Source: Comamonadaceae bacterium
Lineage (GTDB): Bacteria; Pseudomonadota; Gammaproteobacteria; Burkholderiales; Burkholderiaceae_C
DNA length: 61,445 bases
Direction: 5' to 3'
Assembly: GCA_947450675.1 (NCBI GenBank)
Contig: CANFWI010000012.1
Location: forward strand, 1 to 61,445
Every line of letters begins with the position of its first letter. Within the stretch, counting starts at the first letter, position 1. Positions 32,897 through 40,260 of this stretch are shown here, piece by piece. The position numbers and the translations under genes are program-made. The notes beneath the pieces are model-generated. The model had not been told where the DNA came from. It saw only the letters and a list, made by a program, of their open reading frames with translations, and did not search any database.

Positions 32897-33652
32897 CTAT
32901 TTGACATGACTGAGAATGAATGCGCCTACAAAGTGTCCTGCTTGATCCACTGCGCCAGCGTACATATGTCGACCGCTGGTTGATGGATTTCCTTCGTCGA
33001 AGCCACCCTGTACAAGCTCAAGTTCAGTGGATGCAGAGTTCTTCACTTTCAAGTCAGCGAACAAGGCTTGTGCGTTGGCGGGGCTGGTCCAACTATTGGG
33101 ATCATCTTTGTGATGAAGCACCATCACAGGGAGGCTCAGCGGCCCCTTCACTTTGGTCTCGTTTCTGCTGCCGCTGAAGATGACGCCACTGAGTGAGTTT
33201 TGATTGACGGTGGTTTGGTTTAAAAACTCGGCAACACTGATGGCCCCATTGCTGTGGCCGAGTAGAAAAATAGGTTGCGACTTTTTCTGGCTGTAGAAAT
33301 TCACCACCGCCTTGATGCGCTCAATATGGTCGTTGGTAAATCTAGGCGCAAGGTATCCGTTCTTCAAACCGAGTGACGTCTTACTGTCCATAAAAACCAG
33401 ATCAATCGATTTTTCACCGTCTGATTGGCTCAGTGTTTTGAGTAGCCAAGTTGGTTGAGGATTGGTTTTTGACGCTATCCCAAAACTACCGTCGCCGCCA
33501 GGTAAAAAAATCAAGGTGGCGACTGAGTTGGGCTTCGGCCAATAGGCGGTTGGGACGGAGTCATCGTTAAACGGAACCAAAATCACTTCAGCGCTAGAAA
33601 TTCCCTGCAGCAGCAACAGTGAAACAAGTAAGAAAAGTCGGCGTAACTTCAT
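32897..33652 (-). CDS. Secreted alpha/beta-hydrolase-fold protein
   Basis: A 251-residue protein with a signal peptide (MKLRRLFLLVSLLLLQGISSA, cut near residue 21). The mature part looks like an alpha/beta hydrolase: FLPGGDG may build the oxyanion hole, FLLGHSNGAISVAEFL is the nucleophile elbow (G-H-S-N-G), MVLHHKDDPNSW carries the acid, and DQAGHFV the His. No substrate can be inferred; relatives are putative esterases or peptidases. GC content and codon use are clearly lower than in its neighbours and it abuts a stretch of gene relics, so recent acquisition is likely. Confidence 0.6.
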   Translation of the reverse strand: MKLRRLFLLVSLLLLQGISSAEVILVPFNDDSVPTAYWPKPNSVATLIFLPGGDGSFGIASKTNPQPTWLLKTLSQSDGEKSIDLVFMDSKTSLGLKNGYLAPRFTNDHIERIKAVVNFYSQKKSQPIFLLGHSNGAISVAEFLNQTTVNQNSLSGVIFSGSRNETKVKGPLSLPVMVLHHKDDPNSWTSPANAQALFADLKVKNSASTELELVQGGFDEGNPSTSGRHMYAGAVDQAGHFVGAFILSHVK

Positions 33653-33702
33653 ATGGCGGTCACATTCGAGTGGGTGTTTAGCGGATTCAATAGTACGAAA
33701 CT

Positions 33703-33768
33703 TTACTCCGTCTTAATACCCGCTGCCTTGATAATTTCCGCATTGGACACCATTTCTGCGCGACGTTT
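33703..33768 (-). pseudogene. C-terminal relic of a Bug-type receptor
   Basis: On the minus strand 21 codons read RRAEMVSNAEIIKAAGIKTE and a stop. This matches the very conserved C-terminus of tripartite-tricarboxylate (Bug/TctC) receptors, which end in I-K-x-A-G-I-K-x-E. Nothing further upstream in that frame belongs to the family, so only the tail survives. Confidence 0.5.
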
Positions 33769-33815
33769 CTAAAAATGAAAAAATTGATGTCTTGAATTAC
33801 TGGGCCGGAGCCCTG

Positions 33816-34011
33816 GTGGATAGACGGTTGTCAATGCGCGTGTTTGAGCGCGTCGTGGATGAAGGTGGCTTTGCCGCTGCGGTGCTCGCCAGCTATGTGA
33901 TTGCCCCACTGCTGGCCGCAGCGCACACGCATTTTTCTGGATTATTTGGTGGCAGAGACGCAGCTGCAAACCACCAAAGCCATGGAGGCTTGCAGCGCCA
34001 GCGCCGGCTAG
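33816..34011 (+). pseudogene. Relic of a LysR-type regulator (N- and C-terminal ends joined, frame-shifted)
   Basis: From 33816 the frame reads VDRRLSMRVFERVVDEGGFAAA, the usual first helix of LysR regulators. After the join the homology continues in another frame as RIFLDYLVAETQ and stops at 34009-34011, resembling the LysR C-terminus (R-x-F-x-D-x-L-V). The wing, linker and effector domain are missing. Together with the Bug relic this fills the 33653-34079 gap. Confidence 0.5.
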
Positions 34012-34079
34012 GGCCGCGCAAAAACCGGCAAAATCAGGTTAGATTCGTTGATCTAAAAAAACTGACACAAAAGAAACCC

Positions 34080-34328
34080 ATGAACCAAGCCACCGAACGC
34101 CCAGCTTTGCCCGACCACCTGTCGATTGACCCGCGCAGCCCGCACCATCATGCCGCCGTGTTTGAACACGACATCGGCATTCGATTCAATGACAAAGAGC
34201 GCCAAGATGTCGCGGAATATTGCATCAGCGAAGGCTGGGTCAAAGTGCCCGCCGGCAAAGCGCTGGACCGCAAGGGCCAGCCGCTGTTGCTCAAGCTGAA
34301 AGGCAAGGTCGAGGCTTTTTACCCTTAA
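34080..34328 (+). CDS. DUF3297 family protein
   Basis: An 82-residue protein with the DUF3297 pattern: LPDHLSIDPRSPHHHAAVFEHDIGIRFN, KERQDVAEYCISEGWVKVPAGKA and the end KGKVEAFYP. The family is small, cytoplasmic and of unknown function. I start at ATG 34080. The frame stays open to 33792, but that upstream part encodes a decayed LysR segment and is not part of this protein. It is convergent with the YebC-family gene. Confidence 0.75.
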   Translation: MNQATERPALPDHLSIDPRSPHHHAAVFEHDIGIRFNDKERQDVAEYCISEGWVKVPAGKALDRKGQPLLLKLKGKVEAFYP

Positions 34329-34337
34329 GATTTACCG

Positions 34338-35051
34338 TTACCCGCCCAGACCGGCAAAGACGTTTTGCACGTCGTCATTGCCGTCGATGGCGGCTAAAAA
34401 GGCTTCGACTTCTTCCAATTGCTCGGCGCTCAAACTGGCCGGGTCGATCGGGTTTTTAGCCTTGTAGCCGAGCTTGGCAGACAGCACGCTAAAGCCCTGC
34501 GCCGGCAGCGCGCGACTGACCAAATCGAGGTCGGTGGCGTCCGTCAAAAAGGTTGTGGTGCCGTCTTCTTCGGCTGGCTCGAAGTCTTGCGCGCCGGCTT
34601 CGATGGCTGCCAGTTCAGGGTCGCTGCCGGCCACCAAGGTCTCGGCTTCGATGATGCCGACATGGTCAAAATCCCAAGATACGGAGCCCGATGTGCCCAG
34701 CTGCCCTTTGCGGAACAGCACGCGCATTTCGGGGGCGGTGCGGTTGACGTTGTCGGTCAGGCACTCGACCATCACCGGCACGCGGTGTGGCGCGAAGCCT
34801 TCATAAATCACATGCTCAAAATTAACCGATTCACCCGTCAGGCCAGCCCCTTTTTTGATGGCACGGTCCAAGGTGTCTTTTGGCATAGAGACTTTGCGGG
34901 CTTGCTCGACCACCAGTCGCAGCCGCGCGTTGGACGCCGGGTCAGCGCCGTTGCGCGCCGCGATCATGATGTCTTTGGCCAAACGGCCGAACAGTTTGCC
35001 TCTGGCATTTGCAGCCAGTTCTTTGCCTTTTGCTTTCCACTGCGCGCCCAT
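34338..35051 (-). CDS. YebC/PmpR (TACO1) family protein
   Basis: A 237-residue protein of the YebC family, annotated as a probable transcriptional regulator and linked in recent work to translation of difficult motifs. [37 protein letters not shown] is a variant of the family start (usually MAGHSKWANIKHRK...). [36 protein letters not shown] and a C-terminal alpha/beta domain follow. This MGAQWK variant is the shorter-named paralogue type found in many betaproteobacteria. Length is normal. Confidence 0.85.
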   Translation of the reverse strand: MGAQWKAKGKELAANARGKLFGRLAKDIMIAARNGADPASNARLRLVVEQARKVSMPKDTLDRAIKKGAGLTGESVNFEHVIYEGFAPHRVPVMVECLTDNVNRTAPEMRVLFRKGQLGTSGSVSWDFDHVGIIEAETLVAGSDPELAAIEAGAQDFEPAEEDGTTTFLTDATDLDLVSRALPAQGFSVLSAKLGYKAKNPIDPASLSAEQLEEVEAFLAAIDGNDDVQNVFAGLGG

Positions 35052-35140
35052 GTCTGAAATTCCTGTGTTGTCGCGCTCGAATGCGCTTGGCTTGATTGGG
35101 GGCCTACTTTACACCCTGAAATTTAAGGTCCAATAGACAG

Positions 35141-35371
35141 ATGACAAGACCGATGACACACGAGGACCCAAGCGACCAGCGTCTGACCGAGCTGGAGATC
35201 AAAGCCAGTTTTTCAGAAGACTTGCTAGACCAGCTGAATCTGGTGATCGTCAGGCAGCAAGCGCAAATTGATTTGTTGATCAAGGAGGTCAAGCAATTGC
35301 GCGAACAGCAGCCAGACGGCGTGGCGGGCGGTGCGGCGCGTTTGATGGACGACTTGCCGCCGCATTATTGA
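35141..35371 (+). CDS. slyX: SlyX family protein
   Basis: A 76-residue coiled-coil protein. Heptads run through RLTELEIKASFSEDLLDQLNLVIVRQQAQIDLLIKEVKQL, and the C-terminus DDLPPHY is the SlyX hallmark. The role is unknown; it is usually found near FKBP-type SlyD in enterobacteria. A second in-frame ATG at 35153 is a possible start. It is divergent from the YebC-family gene. Confidence 0.85.
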   Translation: MTRPMTHEDPSDQRLTELEIKASFSEDLLDQLNLVIVRQQAQIDLLIKEVKQLREQQPDGVAGGAARLMDDLPPHY

Positions 35372-35402
35372 CGGCCTCCGCCTGACGTAACATCTTGTCA
35401 CC

Positions 35403-35975
35403 ATGCGATTTCTATTGACTCTTTTTAAACTGCTGCCGGTCTTGCTGCTGGCTGGTTCACTGGCTGCGTGCTCGCAAGAACCAGAACTTGCCACGCTGCC
35501 CGACTTGGCCCCGATGTCCGGCGACTCACCGATGTTGCGCCTAGGCCCCGACAACTTGCCGCTGTTGCCGCCAGTCGTCAGCCAGATCAAATACGAGTAT
35601 TACCAATGCGACACGCTGGTCAGTGATTGGTTTTTAAAGCTGTTGTTGGCTGAGATGAATTTCCTTGAAAAGGATGCCGGCTTGGCGCATGTCGACGGCA
35701 GCGCCTGTGCGGTCAGCCGGGCCATCAACCAAGGTCAAGCCGAGCCTCGCTTCACCGTGAGTCTTTACAGCAGCCGCAAAGAAGCCAATGAATGTGTCGT
35801 GAATTCACGCTGTGCGGTGGCCCGTAATGTGACTTTGGTGCCTCGGGAAGGGGCTGTCTGGCGCTCGTATTTTTTGACCGATTTTGAGCTGAATAAATAC
35901 TACACGCACTGTCTGGCGCCGCCTCAAAAATGGCACAAAGGCGTCACTTGCGATGGCGTTGTACCGAGGACTTGA
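35403..35975 (+). CDS. Putative lipoprotein of unknown function
   Basis: A 190-residue exported protein with a long hydrophobic start (MRFLLTLFKLLPVLLLAGSLAAC) and a lipobox LAAC, so Cys23 would be lipidated. The mature part has a Pro-rich linker (TLPDLAPMSGDSPMLRLGPDNLPLLPP) and then a globular region with five or more Cys (YYQCDTL, GSACAVSRAI, ANECVVNSRCAVARN, YTHCLAPP, VTCDGV), which could form disulfides in the periplasm. I do not recognise the family. It lies 31 bp after slyX and 3 bp before the TetR gene. Confidence 0.6.
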   Translation: MRFLLTLFKLLPVLLLAGSLAACSQEPELATLPDLAPMSGDSPMLRLGPDNLPLLPPVVSQIKYEYYQCDTLVSDWFLKLLLAEMNFLEKDAGLAHVDGSACAVSRAINQGQAEPRFTVSLYSSRKEANECVVNSRCAVARNVTLVPREGAVWRSYFLTDFELNKYYTHCLAPPQKWHKGVTCDGVVPRT

Positions 35976-35978
35976 ACC

Positions 35979-36674
35979 GTGGCGACCCATAAAAACGTAA
36001 CTGCCGGCATGCGGCTGGACCCCGAAGTTCGCCGCCAGCAAATACTCGACGCCGCTATCAGCTACTTTGCGGAAGCCGGGTTTGGTGTTCAGACGCGCGA
36101 ACTGTCGCGCCGCCTCGGTATTTCACAGCCCTTGCTGTACCGCTATTTCCCGTCCAAGCAGGACTTGATCAACGCGGTTTTTGACGCCGTCTTCATGAGC
36201 AAATGGGACGACGCATGGATCGCCGGTCTGCAAGACCGCAGCATACCGTTGCGCGACCGCCTGCTGCAGTTTTACCTGCAGTACGCAGGTGCGACGTATC
36301 AGCCCGAGTGGATTCGCATTTACATGTACGCCGGGCTGTCCGACATGGACATGAATCGGAACTACCTCGGGCTGGTGCGAAAAAAGCTGTTGATCGTGAT
36401 GTGCCGCGAGTTCCGGCACACCTTCGTGGCCGAGGCTGACGACTTGCCAACGATTTCCGCGCGCGAGATAGAACTGCTGTGGACGCTGCACGGTGGCATG
36501 TTTTACTGGGCTGTCCGGCACAATATTTTCAACATGAAGTCGACCACGCCGTTTGAGACGCGCACCACCGACGCCATCGACATTTTCTTGGCTGGCGCCA
36601 AGACGCTTTACCCTCAAATCGTGGCGAAGGCTCCGCGCACAAAGAGCAAAGGCGCGACGGGCTCAGACTCGTAG
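35979..36674 (+). CDS. TetR/AcrR family regulator of the second catabolic cluster
   Basis: A 231-residue regulator with a GTG start just after the lipoprotein stop. The helix-turn-helix region is RRQQILDAAISYFAEAGFGVQTRELSRRLGISQPLLYRYFPSKQDLINAVFDAVF (about residues 18-72). The ligand domain is helical with no close known relative. It lies next to the flavin reductase gene, and its last 61 bp overlap that gene's 3' end tail to tail. The palindrome in the LLM promoter (38088-38097) is a candidate site. Confidence 0.82.
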   Translation: MATHKNVTAGMRLDPEVRRQQILDAAISYFAEAGFGVQTRELSRRLGISQPLLYRYFPSKQDLINAVFDAVFMSKWDDAWIAGLQDRSIPLRDRLLQFYLQYAGATYQPEWIRIYMYAGLSDMDMNRNYLGLVRKKLLIVMCREFRHTFVAEADDLPTISAREIELLWTLHGGMFYWAVRHNIFNMKSTTPFETRTTDAIDIFLAGAKTLYPQIVAKAPRTKSKGATGSDS

Positions 36675-37102
36675 CGCAAGACACGGGCCAGAATGATCTG
36701 GTGGTCGCCAGCGGGCACCACAGATTCAGTCACGCAATAAAAACGGGCTGAACAGCCCTCCAGCAGCGGCGCGCCAAAGTCGCCTGGCGCTTGATGCTCA
36801 ACGCCCGAAAATTTATCCGCTTGCGGTGTGGCAAAGTGCCTGGCCAGCGCTTCTTGGTCTTTGGACAAGACATGAATGGCTTGCTGTCGGCCCACTGAAA
36901 AATGCGGCACGCTGGTTGACTGGTTAGAAATAGACCACAGCACCAGCGGTGGGTCCAGCGACACCGAACTGAAGCTGTTCACCGTCAGCCCAATCAAGGA
37001 CTGGCCTTGCTCATCGCGCGTGGTGATGACCGTCACGCCGGTGGAGAACGAGCCCAGCGCATCACGCAAGGCCCGTTTTTCTTGTGCGGTGGCCGCTTGC
37101 AT
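36614..37102 (-). CDS. Flavin reductase family protein
   Basis: A 162-residue flavin reductase (HpaC/RutF-like, FMN split-barrel). Blocks: LRDALGSFSTGVTVITTRDEQGQSLIGLTVNSFSSVSLDPPLVLWSIS, with TVNSFSSVSLDPP the flavin site, then VLSKDQEALARHFA and GDHQIILARVLRYESEPVAPLLFVRGAF. It makes free reduced FMN for a two-component monooxygenase; the LLM enzyme at 38122 is the natural partner. I start at ATG 37102, whose A is the last base of the upstream dehydrogenase stop (TGATG), so translation is coupled. The longer open frame upstream is the dehydrogenase gene read in another frame. Confidence 0.87.
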   Translation of the reverse strand: MQAATAQEKRALRDALGSFSTGVTVITTRDEQGQSLIGLTVNSFSSVSLDPPLVLWSISNQSTSVPHFSVGRQQAIHVLSKDQEALARHFATPQADKFSGVEHQAPGDFGAPLLEGCSARFYCVTESVVPAGDHQIILARVLRYESEPVAPLLFVRGAFATI

Positions 37103-38010
37103 CAGGATTCCCCGGCAAACTTCTCGAGCACCGCGTAAACCGCAGCTGTGTCGTCCATCGCGTGACCTTGCGCCATCGCTGCAAGGTAGACCGGAATGCA
37201 GGCGGTGAAGAGCGGCGCCGGCACCGACAGCGCGCGCAGTGCTTCGTAAATGATGGCCATGTCTTTTTGCCAGACGTTGATCTTCATGGTGGCGTCGTCC
37301 CAAGTGCGGTTCACCATCATCGGACCGCGCACCTGGAACATGCGTGAACCGCCGGCACCGTCAGCCACCACATCGACAATCATTTTGGGGTCCAGCCCCA
37401 TCTGCTTGCCGAACAAAATCGCCTCGGCAGTTGAGACGTTGTGAATCGCCACCAGCAAGTTGGCGACGAGCTTCATCTTCATGCCGTTGCCGAACTCACC
37501 CACCGTGAATTGCGACCTCGAAAAGCCCTTGAAAACCTCCGTCATGTGGCGAATCGGACCGGCTTCGCCACTGGCGTACACCGTCAGGTCGCGCACCTTG
37601 GCTTGGGCGCCCGTGCCGGACAGCGGCGTGTCAATCATCTTGATGCCGGCCTTGGCCAACACCTTGCGCGCGGCCAGCTTGTCTTCAATCGGCAGCGTGC
37701 TGGTTTCGGCCACCACCAGCGAACCCTTGGCCAAGCCTTGCTTGACGGCGTGGCTGGCGAGTTCTTCGCAGACCGCCATCAAGGCCGCGACCGCGGGCAG
37801 TGAGCAAATGATGTGGTTGGTTTTACCGACCAGCATGCCCGGCGTGGTCCCGACCTTTGACAGCTTGGGCGTCAATTTTTTACGCGCGGCCGGGTTGACG
37901 TCGATGCCGATGACGGCAAAGCCTGCGTCTTGCAGATTAGCCGCCATGGCAGATCCCATGATGCCCAGACCGATGACGCCGACAGAAATTCCAGTGACTT
38001 GTTTTTTCAT
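37102..38010 (-). CDS. 3-Hydroxyisobutyrate-dehydrogenase-like NAD(P) oxidoreductase, copy 1
   Basis: A 302-residue beta-hydroxyacid dehydrogenase. The nucleotide fold starts GVIGLGIMGSAMAANLQDAGF (GxGxMGxxMA), and the substrate-binding block is DTPLSGTGAQAKVRDL (family DxPVSGGxxxA). The catalytic Lys lies in GNGMKMKLVANLLVAIHNVSTAEA, followed by the all-helical domain. It reduces or oxidises a short beta-hydroxyacid. The family includes 2-(hydroxymethyl)glutarate dehydrogenase, the step after enamidase in E. barkeri, so a link to the first island is possible. It is coupled to the flavin reductase gene and divergent from the LLM gene. Confidence 0.82.
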   Translation of the reverse strand: MKKQVTGISVGVIGLGIMGSAMAANLQDAGFAVIGIDVNPAARKKLTPKLSKVGTTPGMLVGKTNHIICSLPAVAALMAVCEELASHAVKQGLAKGSLVVAETSTLPIEDKLAARKVLAKAGIKMIDTPLSGTGAQAKVRDLTVYASGEAGPIRHMTEVFKGFSRSQFTVGEFGNGMKMKLVANLLVAIHNVSTAEAILFGKQMGLDPKMIVDVVADGAGGSRMFQVRGPMMVNRTWDDATMKINVWQKDMAIIYEALRALSVPAPLFTACIPVYLAAMAQGHAMDDTAAVYAVLEKFAGES

Positions 38011-38050
38011 GCTTTTTCCAGTTGCAAGGGTGAACCCTGAGATGCTCTTA

Positions 38051-38097
38051 TTGATCCATTGATAAACTAACTATACAATAATTTTTCGTTTCGAAAC
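38051..38097 (+). promoter_or_regulatory. Promoter and palindromic operator of the LLM monooxygenase genes
   Basis: TTGATC (38051-38056), a 17-bp spacer and TACAAT (38074-38079) form a plausible sigma70 promoter towards the monooxygenase gene. About 8 bp beyond the -10 box lies the perfect 10-bp palindrome GTTTCGAAAC (38088-38097), placed at the expected start site as a repressor would require. The TetR protein at 35979 is the likely ligand, by proximity only. Confidence 0.5.
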
Positions 38098-38121
38098 ACT
38101 TTTTATCAGGACGGATCACCC

Positions 38122-39222
38122 ATGAAACTCGGCACATTCATGATGCCTTTGCATCCACCGTCGCGCATCCCCAGCGAAACGCTGCGTGAAGACCGCGAGG
38201 CCATCATCTTGGCTGACCGACTCGGCTACACAGAGGCTTATGTGGGTGAGCATGTCACCGACTTGGCTGAGAATGTCACCTCTTGCTTGATGTTTTTGAG
38301 CAGCTTGGCGTTTGAGACCAAGCAGATCAAACTCGGCTCGGGCACCATCAACATGCCCAACGGTCATCCCGCCGCGATTGCTGCGAACGTCGCCATGCTC
38401 GACCACATGTTGCAAGGCCGTTTCATCATGGGCATCAGCCCCGGTGGTCTGGCCTCAGACGCTGAAGTTTTTGGGAACTTCGGCAAGGACCGCCTCGAGA
38501 TGTTTGTTGAATGCATTGACATGGTCCAAGCCATCTGGAGTGGTACGGCGCCTTACGACTTGCAGGGCAAGTACTTCAACGTCAGCACCTCCAAAACCAT
38601 GATTCCTGAGATCGGTCAAGGCATCATCCTCAAACCGTACCAGCTGCCGTTCCCGCCCGTCGTCGTGACAGCGGTCGCCCCTTTTTCCAAAGGCATCACC
38701 GCCGCAGCTGCCCGCGGCTGGGACCCGATTTCAGCCAACTTTTTGTTGCCTGAATGGGTCAAGAGTCACTGGCCCAGTTATGTCGAGGGTTGCAAGCAGG
38801 CTGGGCGCATCGCCGACGCCGCCAATTGGCGTGTTGCCAAAAGCATTTTTGTCACTGATGGCGACGACGTGCAGGCCAAGCGCTATGGCCACACACCCGC
38901 TGGCCCGTACCACTTTTACTTCAAGCAACTGATCCGCAAACTGGTGGGCTTTGGTGGCCGCTCCAATCTGTTCAAACTCGACCAGAGCGAGCCCGATGAA
39001 GCCATCAACGCGGACACCATGACTGCAAAGTTGGTGCTGGCCGGGTCGGTCAACAGCGTGGTCGACCAGTTGCTCGCCTTCCGCGAAAAAACCGGCGACT
39101 TCGGCACCCTGCTGTACGCCTGCCACGACTGGGTCGACCCAGCACTCGGCCGCCGCTCAATGGAGCTGATGGCTGAAAAAGTCATGCCGCAAGTCAACGC
39201 AGCCATCGCTAAATCTGCCTGA
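38122..39222 (+). CDS. LLM-class (luciferase-like) flavin-dependent monooxygenase
   Basis: A 366-residue TIM-barrel flavoenzyme of the bacterial-luciferase superfamily. MKLGTFMMPLHPP is the first strand, LADRLGYTEAYVGEHVTDLAENVTS the typical A-x-x-L-G-F-x-x-x-W-x-x-E-H motif, then KLGSGTINMPNGHPAAIAANVAMLDHMLQGRFIMGISPGGL, and the C-terminal GSVNSVVDQLLAFREKTGDFG. It would oxygenate (Baeyer-Villiger, hydroxylation, C-S or ring cleavage) using FMNH2 from the flavin reductase at 36614. The substrate is unknown. It heads a plus-strand run with a dehydrogenase, a Bug receptor and an amidohydrolase. Confidence 0.85.
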   Translation: MKLGTFMMPLHPPSRIPSETLREDREAIILADRLGYTEAYVGEHVTDLAENVTSCLMFLSSLAFETKQIKLGSGTINMPNGHPAAIAANVAMLDHMLQGRFIMGISPGGLASDAEVFGNFGKDRLEMFVECIDMVQAIWSGTAPYDLQGKYFNVSTSKTMIPEIGQGIILKPYQLPFPPVVVTAVAPFSKGITAAAARGWDPISANFLLPEWVKSHWPSYVEGCKQAGRIADAANWRVAKSIFVTDGDDVQAKRYGHTPAGPYHFYFKQLIRKLVGFGGRSNLFKLDQSEPDEAINADTMTAKLVLAGSVNSVVDQLLAFREKTGDFGTLLYACHDWVDPALGRRSMELMAEKVMPQVNAAIAKSA

Positions 39223-39232
39223 AGGAGCGGCC

Positions 39233-40138
39233 ATGCAAGCCATGAAAATAGGCATCGCCGGTACCGGCAAGATGGGCAGCGCCATGGCCATGCGGCTGTT
39301 GTCGCAGGGTCATCAGGTCAGGGTCTGGAACCGCACGGCTGCTCGGGCGCAACCCTTGCTCGACGCCGGAGCCACGTGGGCTGCTACACCGCGTGAGCTG
39401 GTCGCACACACCGACGCGGTGATCAGCATGCTCACCGATGAGCAGGCCTTGCAAGAGGTTTACTTTTCAGCCGACGGGTTGTTGGCAGGTGTCGCGCAAG
39501 GCAGGCTGCTGATTGACATGAGCACCATGAGTTCAGCCCGGCAAGCAGACATGGGTCAGCGCGTCAGCGCCGCCGGTGCGGCTTATGTGGAGTGCCCGGT
39601 CGGCGGCAGCATCGGTCCGGCCAAAGAGGGCAAGTTGCTCGGTTTTGCGGGCGGTGCAGAGGCCGACGTCAGCCGAGCGCTGCCCATTCTCAATGTGCTC
39701 TGTCGGCGGGTCGAACACGTCGGCCCGCACGGCGCTGGCGCCATGATGAAACTGGCGATTAATTTGCCGCTGATGGTGTATTGGCAGACGCTGGGCGAAG
39801 CGCTGTCATTGATCGAGCCGCTGGGGCTTGACCCGAGCCGCGTGATTGATATTTTTTCTGAGTCGTCTGGCGGTCCCAACATGCTGAAAGTGCGCGGCGG
39901 CATGATCGCGCAGGCCTTGGCAGGGGAGAAAAATGACACCGTGACGGTCAACCTTGGCACCATGCGCAAGGATGTCCGCTCGATGCTGGCCCAAGGCACT
40001 GCGCAGCACCGAAAAATGCCCTTGACCGCCGCCACGCTGGCGAACTTTGACGCGGCAGCGGGCAGTGGTTTGGACTCTGCTGACTGCACGCAATTGTTGG
40101 TGTGGTGGTTGGGCCAAGCCGGCAAGTTGCCCGGCTAA
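39233..40138 (+). CDS. 3-Hydroxyisobutyrate-dehydrogenase-like NAD(P) oxidoreductase, copy 2
   Basis: A 301-residue beta-hydroxyacid dehydrogenase. GIAGTGKMGSAMAMRLLSQGHQVRVWNRT is the NADP-type Rossmann start (R after the second strand favours NADPH). The substrate block VECPVGGSIGPAKEG deviates from DxPVSGG. The catalytic Lys sits in GAGAMMKLAINLPLMVYW. AAGGAG lies 6 nt before the ATG, supporting this start. It is only distantly similar to copy 1 across the divergent promoter, so the two probably act on different intermediates or in different directions. Confidence 0.82.
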   Translation: MQAMKIGIAGTGKMGSAMAMRLLSQGHQVRVWNRTAARAQPLLDAGATWAATPRELVAHTDAVISMLTDEQALQEVYFSADGLLAGVAQGRLLIDMSTMSSARQADMGQRVSAAGAAYVECPVGGSIGPAKEGKLLGFAGGAEADVSRALPILNVLCRRVEHVGPHGAGAMMKLAINLPLMVYWQTLGEALSLIEPLGLDPSRVIDIFSESSGGPNMLKVRGGMIAQALAGEKNDTVTVNLGTMRKDVRSMLAQGTAQHRKMPLTAATLANFDAAAGSGLDSADCTQLLVWWLGQAGKLPG

Positions 40139-40260
40139 GTGGCTAAGTGACTGAGTGGCATCAGGGTAACAACCGAGACTATTTATCGAACGACCGATTA
40201 GACTGATTTGGTGTGCTGGAACTGTGACTTGAACTGATCTGAAAAATACAAGGAGACAAG

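Noticed and set aside
33792-34079. N-terminal extension of the DUF3297 protein
   Set aside because: The stretch encodes a frame-shifted LysR remnant; the conserved DUF3297 sequence starts at 34080.
40170-40200. Weak dyad ATCG-6-CGAT upstream of the Bug gene as a TetR operator
   Set aside because: Only partial symmetry and no associated promoter; insufficient for a feature.
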